DNA of 64,000 nucleotides from Dactylosporangium vinaceum (GCF_019904175.1 NZ_CP061913.1:5580001-5644000), one strand, 5' to 3'. Shown: positions 40,203 through 49,158, numbered from the stretch's first letter. Program-made: numbers and translations. Notes: generated by a model from the sequence alone, not told the origin.

Positions 40203-41762
40203 GTGACCCTCACGCGCGTCGTCCCGGCACGGCAGGGCCGGGACGCGCAGGTGCGGGCCGGGCTCCTCGCCGCGGCCCTCGGGGTGGTGTACCTGCTGCT
40301 GCCGCGCATGGGCACTGACCTGTCGGCGCAGGTCGCGCGGGCCGACTTCTTCGCCGCCCACGCCGGCAGCTCGGTGGACCTGCGCTGGTACGGGGGAGTG
40401 GACCAGTTCGGCTACAGCCTCGTGGCCCAGGCGGTCATGGCCGCCATCGGCGTCCGGGTCACCGGGGCGGTCACGCTCGTCGCGGCCGCCGTCACGCTCG
40501 CCGCGCTCCTGCGCCGCACCGGGGCGGTCCGCCCGGTGCCGGCCGCGCTCCTCGGGGCGGTGGTCCTGGCCGGCAACCTCGTGTCCGGGCGGGTCACCTA
40601 CGGCCTCGGCGTCCTCTTCGGGCTGCTGGCCCTGCTCGCCCTGACCTGGCCGCGGGCCCACTGGGCAGCCGCCGGCGCCGCCCTGCTCGCGTCGGCCACC
40701 AGCCCGGTCGCCGGGCTGTTCGTGGGGCTCGCCGGGGTGGCCCTGGTCATCGCCCGCCGGGTCCGGCCCGGCCTGCTGGTCGCGGTGCCGGCGGCCGTCC
40801 CCCTGGCGCTGTCGGCCGTCATGTTCGGCAACGGCGGCTGGATGAACATCGGCCACTGGGAGGTCGTGCGGGCGGTCGTGACGAGTCTCGTGGTCGCCGC
40901 GCTGGTGCCGCTGCGCCCGGTCCGCGCGGCCGGTGTCCTGTCGGGCGCCGGTGTGCTCGCCGCGGCGCTCGTGCACACGCCGGTCGGCCTCAACGCGACC
41001 CGTCTGGTGGTGATGTTCGCCCTGCCGGTCCTGGCCGGATACGCGACGGCCCGCGGGCTCGACCGGGCCCGGCTGATCGCGGTGCTGGCCGCGGTCTGCT
41101 GCTGGCAGCCGCCGGTGGTGCTCGGCGACGTCGCCGACATCGGCAACCCGGCCGCCGACCCGGCCTACTTCACGCCGCTGCGCGCCCGGCTGGGCGAGGC
41201 GCCGCTGACCGGGCGGGTCGAGATCCCGCCGACCCGCGACTCCTGGGAAGCGGCCTCGATGGGCGCGGTCCCGCTGGCCCGGGGCTGGCTGCGCCAGGCC
41301 GACATCGGCCGCAACCCGCTCTTCTTCACCACCGTCCCCGGTGCGGGCGGCACCGGCGTCCCGCTGACCGCCGACACCTACCGGGCCTGGCTGGCCGACC
41401 AGGCGGTCCAGTTCGTGGCCGTCCCGGACGCGCGGCTGTCGTGGCCCGGGCAGGCGGAGGCGGCACTGGTCCGCGCGGGCCTGCCCTACCTGACCCCGGT
41501 CTGGTCCGGCGCGCACTGGCGCCTCTACGCGGTGGCGAACCCCCGCCCGATCGTCGGGCCGCCCGCCGCCCTGGTCGATCAGACCGCGGCGACGCTGACG
41601 TTCGACGCCCCGGCGGCCGGCGCCGTCCCGATCCGCGTGCGCCACCATCGCCGCCTCCGCGCAACGGGCGGCGCGGCGGTGCTGCCCGACGGCGACTGGA
41701 CGGTGGTCCGCGTCCCGGCGCCCGGCCGCTACACGCTCGTCAGTGACCGAACGTCTTCATGA
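40203..41762 (+). CDS. Multi-pass membrane protein of unknown function
   Basis: 519 aa. About nine to ten membrane helices occupy residues 17-300 (for example AGLLAAALGVVYLLLP, VTYGLGVLFGLLALLALTWP, GYATARGLDRARLIAVLAAVCCW). Residues about 310-519 form a hydrophilic exterior domain. The layout resembles GT-C-type glycosyltransferases or other polytopic surface-polymer enzymes, but no DD/ED signature is clear. GTG start with CAGTAT 6 nt upstream. Its 3' end overlaps tadC, on the opposite strand, by 23 bp. Confidence 0.72.
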   Translation: MTLTRVVPARQGRDAQVRAGLLAAALGVVYLLLPRMGTDLSAQVARADFFAAHAGSSVDLRWYGGVDQFGYSLVAQAVMAAIGVRVTGAVTLVAAAVTLAALLRRTGAVRPVPAALLGAVVLAGNLVSGRVTYGLGVLFGLLALLALTWPRAHWAAAGAALLASATSPVAGLFVGLAGVALVIARRVRPGLLVAVPAAVPLALSAVMFGNGGWMNIGHWEVVRAVVTSLVVAALVPLRPVRAAGVLSGAGVLAAALVHTPVGLNATRLVVMFALPVLAGYATARGLDRARLIAVLAAVCCWQPPVVLGDVADIGNPAADPAYFTPLRARLGEAPLTGRVEIPPTRDSWEAASMGAVPLARGWLRQADIGRNPLFFTTVPGAGGTGVPLTADTYRAWLADQAVQFVAVPDARLSWPGQAEAALVRAGLPYLTPVWSGAHWRLYAVANPRPIVGPPAALVDQTAATLTFDAPAAGAVPIRVRHHRRLRATGGAAVLPDGDWTVVRVPAPGRYTLVSDRTSS

Positions 41763-42654
41763 GGTTCAGGAACCCGGGCCCCAGGATGATCACGAACATG
41801 GCCGGGAAAATGCACAACAACACAGGCAACAGAATCTTCACAGGTACCTTCTGCGCCATCTCCTCGGCCCGCTGGCGCCGCTTCATCCGGGTCTCCCGCG
41901 AATGCTCGCGCAGCACGTCGGCGATCGGGATGCCCAGCTCCCCGGACTGCAGCAGCGCCGTCAGAAACGTGCGCAGCTCGCGGATCGTGGTCCGGTCGGC
42001 CAGCGCCCGCAGGGCTGTCGCCCGGGCGCTGCCGATGCGCATCTCCTGCAGCGTGCGGGTGAGCTCGGCCGCGACCGGGCCGGTCGTGTAGGTGGCCACC
42101 TGCGCCATCGCCGCGTCCAGGCCCAGGCCGGCCTCGACGCCGATGACCAGGGCGTCGAGCGCGTCCGGGAGGTGCTTGAGCATCTGCTCCTGGCGCTTCT
42201 GGGCGGCGTTGAGCAGCAGCAGGTCGACGAGGTACGCGCCGATCGCCGCGCCCAGCGGCACCCCGGCCACCAGGCCCGCCACCCCGGCCCAGGCGGTGCC
42301 GAAGAACAGGCCGGCGGCGACCCCGCCGCACAGGCCCAGGCTGCGGGCCCGGATCAGGCGGGCCAGGGGCCAGGCCGGCGGGCTGCCCGCGTACTCGAGC
42401 CAGCGCTGCAGCCGGCGCACCGCGCGCGGGCCGGTCATCGCGGGGCCGGCCGCGCCGAGCGGGCCGTCGGCGAGGCGGGCCAGCAGCGGGGCCGGGCCGG
42501 CGGTCAGCCGGGCGGCGGCCAGCGCGGCGGGGAGCCGGCCGAACGGGGTGAGCGCGGCCATGACCCGCTCCCGGGCCGTCGGCGGCAGCCCGACCGCCAC
42601 GACCATGAGCGCACCGGCGGCGGCCAGCGTGACGATCGCGAGGACGGCCGGCAC
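41740..42654 (-). CDS. tadC: Flp pilus platform protein TadC
   Basis: 304 aa. An N-terminal helix, then a T2SSF domain (residues about 130-270) with ALDALVIGVEAGLGLDAAMAQV and LRTFLTALLQSGELGIPIADVLREHSRETRMKRRQRAEEMAQKVPVKILLPVLLCIFPAMFVIIL-type features in the second half. It forms the inner-membrane platform with TadB. GTG start immediately follows the tadB stop. It is the last gene of the tad operon. Confidence 0.9.
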   Translation of the reverse strand: MPAVLAIVTLAAAGALMVVAVGLPPTARERVMAALTPFGRLPAALAAARLTAGPAPLLARLADGPLGAAGPAMTGPRAVRRLQRWLEYAGSPPAWPLARLIRARSLGLCGGVAAGLFFGTAWAGVAGLVAGVPLGAAIGAYLVDLLLLNAAQKRQEQMLKHLPDALDALVIGVEAGLGLDAAMAQVATYTTGPVAAELTRTLQEMRIGSARATALRALADRTTIRELRTFLTALLQSGELGIPIADVLREHSRETRMKRRQRAEEMAQKVPVKILLPVLLCIFPAMFVIILGPGFLNLMKTFGH

Positions 42655-42655
42655 G

Positions 42656-43603
42656 TCAGACGTCGATCCGGATCACGACGCGCAGCCACAGGGCACCCGC
42701 GCCGAGCGAGAGCACCGCGTACACCAGCAGCGCGATGCCGATCGGCTCACTGATCAGCGGGCGGATGTACTCGCTGCGGAACACCAGCAGCCACGCGCCG
42801 ATGACGATCGGCAGGGCGAACAGGATCGCCGCGGACAGCCGGCCCTCCGCCGACAGCGTCCGGACGTGTCGCTGCAGCTGGGCCCGCTCGCGCATGGTGT
42901 CGGTCGTGGTCTGCAGCACGTCGGAGAGGCTGCCGCCGACCTCGCGCTGGATGCGGATCGCCATGACGAGCCAGATCACGTCGTGGTTGGCGGTCCGCTC
43001 GGCCAGGCGCTCCAACGCGTCCTCCAGGCGGCCGCCGAGGCGGGTCTCGCTCAGCACCCGCCGCAGCTCGTCGGCGACGACGCCGTCGCCCTCGTTCGCC
43101 GCGGCCTGGATGGCGTGCTGCAGCGTGAAGCCGGAGCGCAGCGAGCTCACCGCCAGGCGCAGCGCGTCCGGCAGGTCCTGGGCGAAGACGGCCTTGCGGC
43201 GGGCGACGCGGGCCCGCAGCACCACACCGGGCAGCACGGCCCCGGCCAGCAGGGCGAGCGGCAGCGCCACGAACCACGGCACCTCGATCATGAGCGCGGC
43301 GAACGTGACGACGACGAGCGCGGCCCGGGCACCTACCCACTGCCACTCGGTCAGGGGCACCGCCGCGTGCTCGAGCCGGGCCCGGGTCCGCAGCTGCCAG
43401 TCCCGGCCGGGCGCCGTCGCCGCGCGCCGCAGTGCCCCGGCCGGCTTGAGCCCGGACCGGCGCCCGAGCAGCCGGCGGCGGCCGAAGCGGCGCAGCTCGT
43501 GCAGGCGGCGCTGCATGGGCGTGCGGAAGATCAGCGGCAGGGCGATCCAGGCGGCCAGGAACGCCGCGGTGGCCACGGCCGCCAGGGCCAGCCGCGCGGT
43601 CAC
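42656..43603 (-). CDS. tadB: Flp pilus platform protein TadB
   Basis: 315 aa. Membrane helices lie at the N terminus and around residues 95-135; the T2SSF domain has LPDALRLAVSSLRSGFTLQHAIQAAANEGDGVV and IQREVGGSLSDVLQTTTDTMRERAQLQRHVRTLSAEGRLSA. Two C-terminal helices follow. GTG overlaps the ATPase stop (GTGA). It partners TadC and the TadA ATPase. Confidence 0.92.
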   Translation of the reverse strand: MTARLALAAVATAAFLAAWIALPLIFRTPMQRRLHELRRFGRRRLLGRRSGLKPAGALRRAATAPGRDWQLRTRARLEHAAVPLTEWQWVGARAALVVVTFAALMIEVPWFVALPLALLAGAVLPGVVLRARVARRKAVFAQDLPDALRLAVSSLRSGFTLQHAIQAAANEGDGVVADELRRVLSETRLGGRLEDALERLAERTANHDVIWLVMAIRIQREVGGSLSDVLQTTTDTMRERAQLQRHVRTLSAEGRLSAAILFALPIVIGAWLLVFRSEYIRPLISEPIGIALLVYAVLSLGAGALWLRVVIRIDV

Positions 43604-44979
43604 CGCCGGCCCTCGGTGAACGTCCCGGCCGGGACGGTGACGCCGTGGATGAGCAGCGAATCCAGGAGCCGGGGCCGGATGCCGGTGGCGGCCAGGGCGG
43701 CACTGCCCTGGTCGTAGAGGAAGATGTCCTGGAGGCTGATGATCTCGGCCTCCATGCCGACGATCTCGCTGATGTGGGTCACCCGGCGGCTGCCGTCGCG
43801 CAGCCGGCTCACCTGGATGACCAGGTGGACGGCGGAGGCGGTCTGCTCGCGGATCGCCCGCAGCGGCAGGTCCATGCCAGCCATGAGCACCATGGTCTCC
43901 AGCCGGGCCAGCGCGTCGCGGGGCGAGTTGGCGTGCAGTGTGGTCAGCGAGCCGTCGTGGCCGGTGTTCATCGCCTGGAGCATGTCCAGCGCGGCGGCGT
44001 CGCGGACCTCCCCGACCACGATGCGGTCCGGGCGCATCCGCAGCGCATTGCGGACCAGGTCGCGGATGCTGATCACACCCCGGTTCTCGAAGTTCGGCGG
44101 GCGCGACTCGAGCCGGACCACGTGCTCCTGGCGCAGCTGGAGCTCGGCGGCGTCCTCGACCGTCACGATCCGCTCGCCGCCGGGCACGAAGCCGGACAGC
44201 ACGTTGAGCATCGTCGTCTTGCCCGAGCCGGTGCCGCCGCTGACGATGATGTTGGCCCGGCCGCGCACGCAGGCCCGCAGGAAGTCGGCCGTGCTGCGGG
44301 TCAGGGTCCCGAACCGGACCAGGTCGGTGACGGACAGGGGCTGGACCGCGAACTTGCGGATCGTCAGCGACGAGCCGTCAAGGGCGATCGGCGGCACCAC
44401 GGCGTTGACCCGGCTCCCGTCGGGCAGCCGGGCGTCGACCATCGGGCTCGCCTCGTCGACCCGGCGGCCGACCCGCGAGCAGATCCGGTCGATGATGCGG
44501 CGCAGGTGGGCCTCGTCGTCGAACTCGACCTCCGCGGGCTGGATCCGCCCGGCCCGCTCGATGAACACCGAGTGGGGCCCGTTGACCATGATCTCGCTGA
44601 CTGTCGGATCGCGCAGCAGCCCCTCGATCGGGCCGTGGCCCAGGATCTCGTCGGTGACCTCCTGGGTGATGCGGGCCCGGTCGGCGCCGGCGAGGGGGGT
44701 CTCCTCGCGGGCCAGGAGGTCGGCGAGGGTCTGCCGGACGCGCTGCTCCAGGTCTTCGGCGCCGTCGGCCTGCCCGCCGTACAACGTCGGGCCGAGAATC
44801 TCGGCGAGCGCACGCTGCATCCGCGGGCGGACCTCGGCGACGGGGTCGGCCGCCGTGCGCGCGTTGAACCGGTGGCGCTCGACCGGCGCCGCCACCACGT
44901 CGGCGCTCGGCTCGATCATCGGCGTCGGCCAGGCACTCTCACCCTGCGTCCGCTGCGCAATCCGATCCGACAGGCTCAT
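43600..44979 (-). CDS. tadA: Flp pilus assembly ATPase TadA/CpaF
   Basis: 459 aa secretion ATPase. Walker A is VSGGTGSGKTTMLN (about residues 247-260), Walker B is DRIVVGEVRDAAALDML, and the Asp and His boxes lie between (RIVTVEDAAELQLRQEHVVRLESRP). It powers pilin polymerisation at the inner membrane. The ATGAGC start lies exactly one 89-bp unit after the last repeat cassette and uses its GGAGG. It is thus separated from tadZ by three mini-ORFs but still coupled to it. Confidence 0.95.
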   Translation of the reverse strand: MSLSDRIAQRTQGESAWPTPMIEPSADVVAAPVERHRFNARTAADPVAEVRPRMQRALAEILGPTLYGGQADGAEDLEQRVRQTLADLLAREETPLAGADRARITQEVTDEILGHGPIEGLLRDPTVSEIMVNGPHSVFIERAGRIQPAEVEFDDEAHLRRIIDRICSRVGRRVDEASPMVDARLPDGSRVNAVVPPIALDGSSLTIRKFAVQPLSVTDLVRFGTLTRSTADFLRACVRGRANIIVSGGTGSGKTTMLNVLSGFVPGGERIVTVEDAAELQLRQEHVVRLESRPPNFENRGVISIRDLVRNALRMRPDRIVVGEVRDAAALDMLQAMNTGHDGSLTTLHANSPRDALARLETMVLMAGMDLPLRAIREQTASAVHLVIQVSRLRDGSRRVTHISEIVGMEAEIISLQDIFLYDQGSAALAATGIRPRLLDSLLIHGVTVPAGTFTEGRR

Positions 44980-45068
44980 GCCTGTACCTCCGCAGGCTCC
45001 GGCGCCGCCCTGAGCTCCACCCTGTAACACTGATGAGCGGCCACTCCGCTTCGCTCCGTACCGCTCAT
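44976..45068 (-). CDS. 30-codon mini-ORF, repeat unit B3
   Basis: Variant of the cassette peptide: ELRAAPEPAEVQA at the end. ATGA overlaps with unit B2 and with the tadA start. Confidence 0.5.
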   Translation of the reverse strand: MSGTERSGVAAHQCYRVELRAAPEPAEVQA

Positions 45069-45157
45069 GCCGGCACCTCCGCAGGCTCCGGCGCCGGCCT
45101 GAGCTCCACCCTGTAACACTGATGAGCGGCCACTCCGCTTCGCTCCGTACCGCTCAT
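45065..45157 (-). CDS. 30-codon mini-ORF, repeat unit B2
   Basis: MSGTERSGVAAHQCYRVELR then PAPEPAEVPA, the form I treat as the consensus. ATGA overlaps on both sides. Confidence 0.5.
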   Translation of the reverse strand: MSGTERSGVAAHQCYRVELRPAPEPAEVPA

Positions 45158-45246
45158 GCCGGCACCTCCGCAGGCTCCGGCGCCGGCCTGAGCTCCACCC
45201 TGTAATACTGATGAGCGGCCACTCCGCTTCGCTCCGTACCGCTCAT
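45154..45246 (-). CDS. 30-codon mini-ORF, repeat unit B1
   Basis: Differs from B2 by Tyr instead of Cys at codon 14. Starts in the ATGA that ends tadZ. Confidence 0.5.
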   Translation of the reverse strand: MSGTERSGVAAHQYYRVELRPAPEPAEVPA

Positions 45247-46445
45247 GTCGCCTCGCTCCGGGCGGTCTTCTTGCTGACGTTGCGCCGGCCGAACAGGAGC
45301 GCGCCGCGGCGGACCCGCTCGGGCTCGCGGTCGATGCCGGCGCAGCGGTCGGCGAGGCCGCGTACGGCCCGGCTGACCGGGTGGCCGGGGTTCTCCAGGA
45401 TCAGCGGCGTGCCCTTGTTGACCGACGTCGGCACGTCCCGCGACGAGGGCATGTGGGTCGACAGCGGCGCCCCGACCGCCTCCTCGACGTCCTCGATGCT
45501 CAGGCCGACCTGCGAGTCGGCCCGGTTGAACAGGATCAGCCGCTGGTCCGGCGGGTACGTGAGCAGGTCGAACATCTCCACCGTGAGCCGGATGCTCTTG
45601 AGGGTCGGCAGGTCGGGGGTGACGACCAGGACGTACCAGTCGGAGCTGTCAAGCGCCGCGAGGACCTGCTCGGTGACGGCCGAGGAGGTGTCGATGACGA
45701 TGAAGTCGTAGAGCGGGCGGGCGGTGGTCAGCAGCTCGGTGACCAGGTCCCGGCTGATCTGGTCGGCCGAGGCCGGGTTGGCCGGTGCGAGCAGCGTGTC
45801 GCAGCCGGGGATGTAGTGGGTGATGAGCGAGCGCAGGCCCGACTCGTCGAGGCGGCCGGTCATCGGCACGGCGTCGGCGATGCCGCGGGCCGGGGCCAGC
45901 TTGAGCATGATGGCGACGTCGCCGAACTGCAGGTCGAGGTCGATGAGCAGCACCCGGCGGCTGCCACCGGCGGCGAGGGCGACGGCCAGGTTGGTGGCCA
46001 CGACGCTCTTGCCACAGCCGCCCTTCCCGGCGAAGACCGTGATGACCTTGGCGGTACTGTCGGCCGTTCGCGCCGGCCGCACGGTCGTCTGCATCGCCTT
46101 GCCCACCTCGATCGCGCGCAGGCAGGCGGCCCGGATGTCGGTCTCGTCGTCGCGCACGACCTCGCGGATCCCGGCCCGCAGGGCGCTCTGCAGCAGCGCG
46201 TTGGTGACCCGGGTGCGCACCAGCACGATGCCGAGCTCGGGCCGCTGGACCCGCTGGTAGGCGCTGAACTCGAGGACCTCGTCGAGCTCGACGGCGGCGC
46301 CGAAGACGACGAGGAGGCAGTCGGGGTGGCCGTTGAAGTACCGCTGCAGCTCGATCATGTCCGGCACTGTCTGGTATCCGGAGCGGAGCAACTGCTCGGC
46401 GTAGCGCTCCCGTTTGATGGCGTCCGGTTCGACGTAGATCTGCAC
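45243..46445 (-). CDS. tadZ: Pilus localisation ATPase TadZ/CpaE
   Basis: 400 aa. An N-terminal atypical receiver-like domain (residues 1-120) is followed by a ParA/MinD-type ATPase with deviant Walker A VFAGKGGCGKSVVATNLA (about residues 138-155), switch LLIDLDLQFGDVAIML and VIDTSSAVTEQVL. It positions the Flp machinery at the cell pole or septum. It sits 15 bp after cpaB. The stop overlaps the first repeat cassette start (ATGA). Confidence 0.93.
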   Translation of the reverse strand: MQIYVEPDAIKRERYAEQLLRSGYQTVPDMIELQRYFNGHPDCLLVVFGAAVELDEVLEFSAYQRVQRPELGIVLVRTRVTNALLQSALRAGIREVVRDDETDIRAACLRAIEVGKAMQTTVRPARTADSTAKVITVFAGKGGCGKSVVATNLAVALAAGGSRRVLLIDLDLQFGDVAIMLKLAPARGIADAVPMTGRLDESGLRSLITHYIPGCDTLLAPANPASADQISRDLVTELLTTARPLYDFIVIDTSSAVTEQVLAALDSSDWYVLVVTPDLPTLKSIRLTVEMFDLLTYPPDQRLILFNRADSQVGLSIEDVEEAVGAPLSTHMPSSRDVPTSVNKGTPLILENPGHPVSRAVRGLADRCAGIDREPERVRRGALLFGRRNVSKKTARSEAT

Positions 46446-46460
46446 GTGTCGTCGGTCCCT

Positions 46461-47216
46461 TCACCGGAAGAGGCGGTCGGTGTCGACGCGCCCGCCGGGC
46501 GCGACCCAGGTGTCGGGGCTCAGCAGCGCCGCGTAGAGCGTGCCGGTCTTCGTCGCCAGCACCACCCGCTGGGCGTCCTCCTGCTCGACCGCGAGCGTCA
46601 GCAGCACCGTGGCGTCGGAGTTGTTCGGGTCGAGCGGCTCGGGGGCCTCCGAGCCGACGGGTCGCACGCCGACGGCGAGGACCCGCACCCGGGACAGCAG
46701 GACGCGGGTGGCCATCCGGGTCGCGGAGACGACCGGCGACGGCCCGGTGCCCTCCGGGTCGCCCGCGGTGAGGAAGACCGTCACGTCGGCGCCCGCGCGC
46801 ACGTAGTCGGCCACGGCGCCCTCCAGCTTGACCGGCACGCTTACCGCGAGCATGCCGTCGGGCACCGACAGGCCGCCGGTGACGACGGACGTCCGGTCGA
46901 ACATGCCCCGCATCAGCAGCTGGCCGCGCTCGACCGGCGCGGTGAGCACCAGCGCCTCGATGGCCGGTCCGATCGAGGTCAGGGCGTCTGCGGGTACGGT
47001 CGATGCCGGCATCACCACCAGATCGGCCAGCCCGTTGTCGCGCAGTGCCTTTGCGGCGGTGCCGGCCGCCACCCGCTTCGCGGCGACGTAGACCCGCACC
47101 GGTTCGCGATCGGCCACGGCGCGCTCGTCGGCCCGCCGGGCGTAGGCGGCCATGAGCGCGACACTCAGGCACGCGAGACCGAACGCCACGAGAGCGAGCA
47201 GCAGCCGGCGACGCAT
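46461..47216 (-). CDS. cpaB: Flp pilus assembly protein CpaB/RcpC (SAF domain)
   Basis: 251 aa. An N-terminal membrane helix LLLALVAFGLACLSVALMAAY precedes a SAF domain (VRVYVAAKRVAAGTAAKALRDNGLADLVVMP, GQLLMRGMF) and an RcpC region (GMLAVSVPVKLEGAVADYVRAGADVTVFLT). It faces outward and assists pilus assembly. GGAAAGGA precedes the ATG. It lies 16 bp after the tadG-like gene in the operon. Confidence 0.9.
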   Translation of the reverse strand: MRRRLLLALVAFGLACLSVALMAAYARRADERAVADREPVRVYVAAKRVAAGTAAKALRDNGLADLVVMPASTVPADALTSIGPAIEALVLTAPVERGQLLMRGMFDRTSVVTGGLSVPDGMLAVSVPVKLEGAVADYVRAGADVTVFLTAGDPEGTGPSPVVSATRMATRVLLSRVRVLAVGVRPVGSEAPEPLDPNNSDATVLLTLAVEQEDAQRVVLATKTGTLYAALLSPDTWVAPGGRVDTDRLFR

Positions 47217-47232
47217 CCTTGTGTCCTTTCCG

Positions 47233-48405
47233 TCACCCGGACCGGGCGATGACCTCGACGCCGCGGTCGGCGCCCGCCGCGGCGGTGGCCGAGGCGAGCG
47301 CCCTGATGTTGGCGGGCGTGAGCCCCTTGGTGAAGTAGCCGTTGACGCAGTTGGTGAGGCCCAGCAGCGTGCAGTTGTTCGCCGCCACCATCGGCGCCTG
47401 GTAGACCGGCGGCAGCGTCGCGAAGTAGTAGCCGGTGACGACGAACGCGGCGAACCCGGCGACGTGGAAGGTCGGCGGCACCGAGACGGACACCGAGTCG
47501 TAGATCGGCACCAGCAGCGGCTCCCGGGCCGTGTACGCGGCGGCGATCGCACTGCGGCACGGGGCGGTGCCGGCGGGCAGGATGGTGCCGACGGGGAGGT
47601 TGTCGCCGACCGACACGGTGTTGAGCAGGCAGCTCGTCGCCGACGCGGTGAGCCAGGCCAGGCCGCCCAGGGTGATGCCGGGGCAGAGCGACACGAGGGA
47701 GCGCACCGGCACCACGCCCTCCTGCACGGGCCCGGTGACGCCCTTGGCCGGCGGGACCGTGCCGGGCGTGGTGACGTGCTGGGCCACCGGCGCGACGGGG
47801 CCGAAGACGGTGCCATTGGTGGTGATGGTGTTGTAGGAGCACTGGGCGATGCCGAAGGCCATCACCGTCGCCCCGGTCTTCATCGGGCCCCACTGCACCC
47901 GTGAGCAGCTCTGCGGGTAGGCCGCCTTCGCCCCGACCGCGCCCGCGAAGTAGGTCGGGGCGGCGCTCGACCCGCCCGGTCCGCGGCTGTACGTGGTCGC
48001 CTTGACGAAGTTGCCGCTCGCCGGATCGCTGCCCAGGCACGGGCGCAGGTTCGTCGTCGAGCGGGCCGAGCCGGCCGGGCACGCGGTGAGCGCGTTGAAG
48101 GAGCCACAGACGCTGATTTCGGCGGTACCGTCGCGGGCGTTGCCGGTCGCCGCGGGGAGCCCGGCGGTGCGGGCGGTGGCGCTGGTGCAGCCCGTGTTCG
48201 CGATGCAGAACTGGGCGGCGGCCCAGGCGGCGCCGTCGGCACCGTTGGCCAGCTGCCCGCGCTCGTCCAGTGCGGCGCCGACGTCGATGACGATCGTCGC
48301 CAGGCCGAGCAGGACGCCGGCCGACAGCAGCACGGCGAAGACCGTGACCACCGCGCCGCGGTCGCCGTCCCGGTCGGACGCGGACCCTGGCCTCAGCCGA
48401 CGCAC
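47233..48405 (-). CDS. TadG-like minor pseudopilin/surface protein
   Basis: 390 aa. After a short basic N terminus, RGAVVTVFAVLLSAGVLLGLATIVIDVGAALDERGQLANGADGAAWAAAQ is the TadE/G (putative Flp-Tad) N-terminal helix. The exterior part is rich in cysteine (about 14) and Gly/Ala/Thr, so it is probably disulfide-linked on the surface. GTG 48405 overlaps the tadE stop region by 13 bp. It probably anchors or caps the pilus. Confidence 0.83.
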   Translation of the reverse strand: MRRLRPGSASDRDGDRGAVVTVFAVLLSAGVLLGLATIVIDVGAALDERGQLANGADGAAWAAAQFCIANTGCTSATARTAGLPAATGNARDGTAEISVCGSFNALTACPAGSARSTTNLRPCLGSDPASGNFVKATTYSRGPGGSSAAPTYFAGAVGAKAAYPQSCSRVQWGPMKTGATVMAFGIAQCSYNTITTNGTVFGPVAPVAQHVTTPGTVPPAKGVTGPVQEGVVPVRSLVSLCPGITLGGLAWLTASATSCLLNTVSVGDNLPVGTILPAGTAPCRSAIAAAYTAREPLLVPIYDSVSVSVPPTFHVAGFAAFVVTGYYFATLPPVYQAPMVAANNCTLLGLTNCVNGYFTKGLTPANIRALASATAAAGADRGVEVIARSG

Positions 48406-48848
48406 GCCATGATTCCCGTCGCGCTCATCGACGACCAGCCGATGCTCTTGCCGAAGAGCCCGGCGATGCTGCTGATCTGCGTGGCCGGGGTGAAGGTGGC
48501 GGTGACCACCACCTTCGCGGAGACGTTCGTGGCGGCGCCGGCCGGGCACGCCACCGTCACGGTGGCCGTCGCCTTGCCCGAGCCGCCCATGACGTTGTCG
48601 ACCTGGGTCTGCGCGGACAGGCCCACGGCCTCCGCCCGGGCCCCTTCGCGGGCGGCCTGGTTGAGCAGCAGCCGCTGGTTGTAGGCCCGCCCGAAGTCGA
48701 CGATCGCGAAGACGATCAGCAGCAGGACGGGCAGCACGATCGCGAACTCGACAGCGGCCGCTCCGGTGTCGTCACCCCGCAACGCACCGACGCCGCCCCA
48801 GCGACCGGACCAGAGGCCCGGCCGGCTCGGGCGGCGCGGCGGCGGCAT
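48393..48848 (-). CDS. tadE: TadE-like minor pilin
   Basis: 151 aa. Arg-rich leader of about 29 residues, then G-AAAVEFAIVLPVLLLIVFAIVDFGRAYNQRLLLNQAAREGARA, the TadE hydrophobic helix with Glu at +5 of the prepilin cleavage site. The C-terminal exterior domain contains two cysteines. It lies 18 bp after flp. Confidence 0.88.
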   Translation of the reverse strand: MPPPRRPSRPGLWSGRWGGVGALRGDDTGAAAVEFAIVLPVLLLIVFAIVDFGRAYNQRLLLNQAAREGARAEAVGLSAQTQVDNVMGGSGKATATVTVACPAGAATNVSAKVVVTATFTPATQISSIAGLFGKSIGWSSMSATGIMACVG

Positions 48849-48866
48849 TTCGGCAGACGACCCCGG

Positions 48867-49055
48867 TCAGACCTTGGCGGCGATCTGGTTGAACAGCGTG
48901 CTGAGGTTGTTGCCCAGCAGCGTGACGGCGGTGACGATGACCACGGCGATCAGGGCGACCAGCAGGCCGTACTCCACCGCGGTGGCCCCGTCCTCACCCC
49001 GCGCCCGCACGGCGGCGATACGAGCAGCCATCCAGTTGCTCACCTCGTTGAACAT
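48867..49055 (-). CDS. flp: Flp-type major pilin
   Basis: 62 aa. Leader ending EDG, then ATAVEYGLLVALIAVVIVTAVTLLG, the Flp motif with Glu5-Tyr6 after the predicted cleavage, and a short tail NLSTLFNQIAAKV. It polymerises into the Flp pilus for surface attachment. GGAGGGAGC precedes the ATG. It is the first gene of the operon. A prepilin peptidase (TadV) must be supplied from outside the window. Confidence 0.93.
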   Translation of the reverse strand: MFNEVSNWMAARIAAVRARGEDGATAVEYGLLVALIAVVIVTAVTLLGNNLSTLFNQIAAKV

Positions 49056-49100
49056 CCTTGCTCCCTCCGACGCCGTGGACCATTCCGTGGCCAGTCGCAG

Positions 49101-49122
49101 AGAGTATCGGCGCGACTACTCT
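49101..49122. promoter_or_regulatory. Divergent inverted repeat AGAGTA-10-TACTCT
   Basis: Perfect 6-bp arms between flp and the GAF/EAL-like gene, overlapping plausible -10 elements for both directions (GATACT on minus, TACTCT on plus). It may be a shared operator or simply paired promoters. Confidence 0.4.
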
Positions 49123-49158
49123 AGGCTTAAGGGGAAGTCGCGATCAGACGGGGAACAG

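Larger units (their letters stand above)
44980..45246 (-). repeat. Three tandem 89-bp coupling cassettes between tadZ and tadA
   Basis: ATGs at 45246, 45157, 45068 and 44979 (tadA) are 89 bp apart, the same register as at the lacI pair. The units carry the perfect ATGAGCGG/CCGCTCAT pair, the CAGGC/GCCTG stem (altered in B3) and GGAGG 7 nt before the next ATG. They differ from the lacI copies mainly in codons 6, 14-17 and 29, with the frame and stop preserved. Confidence 0.93.
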
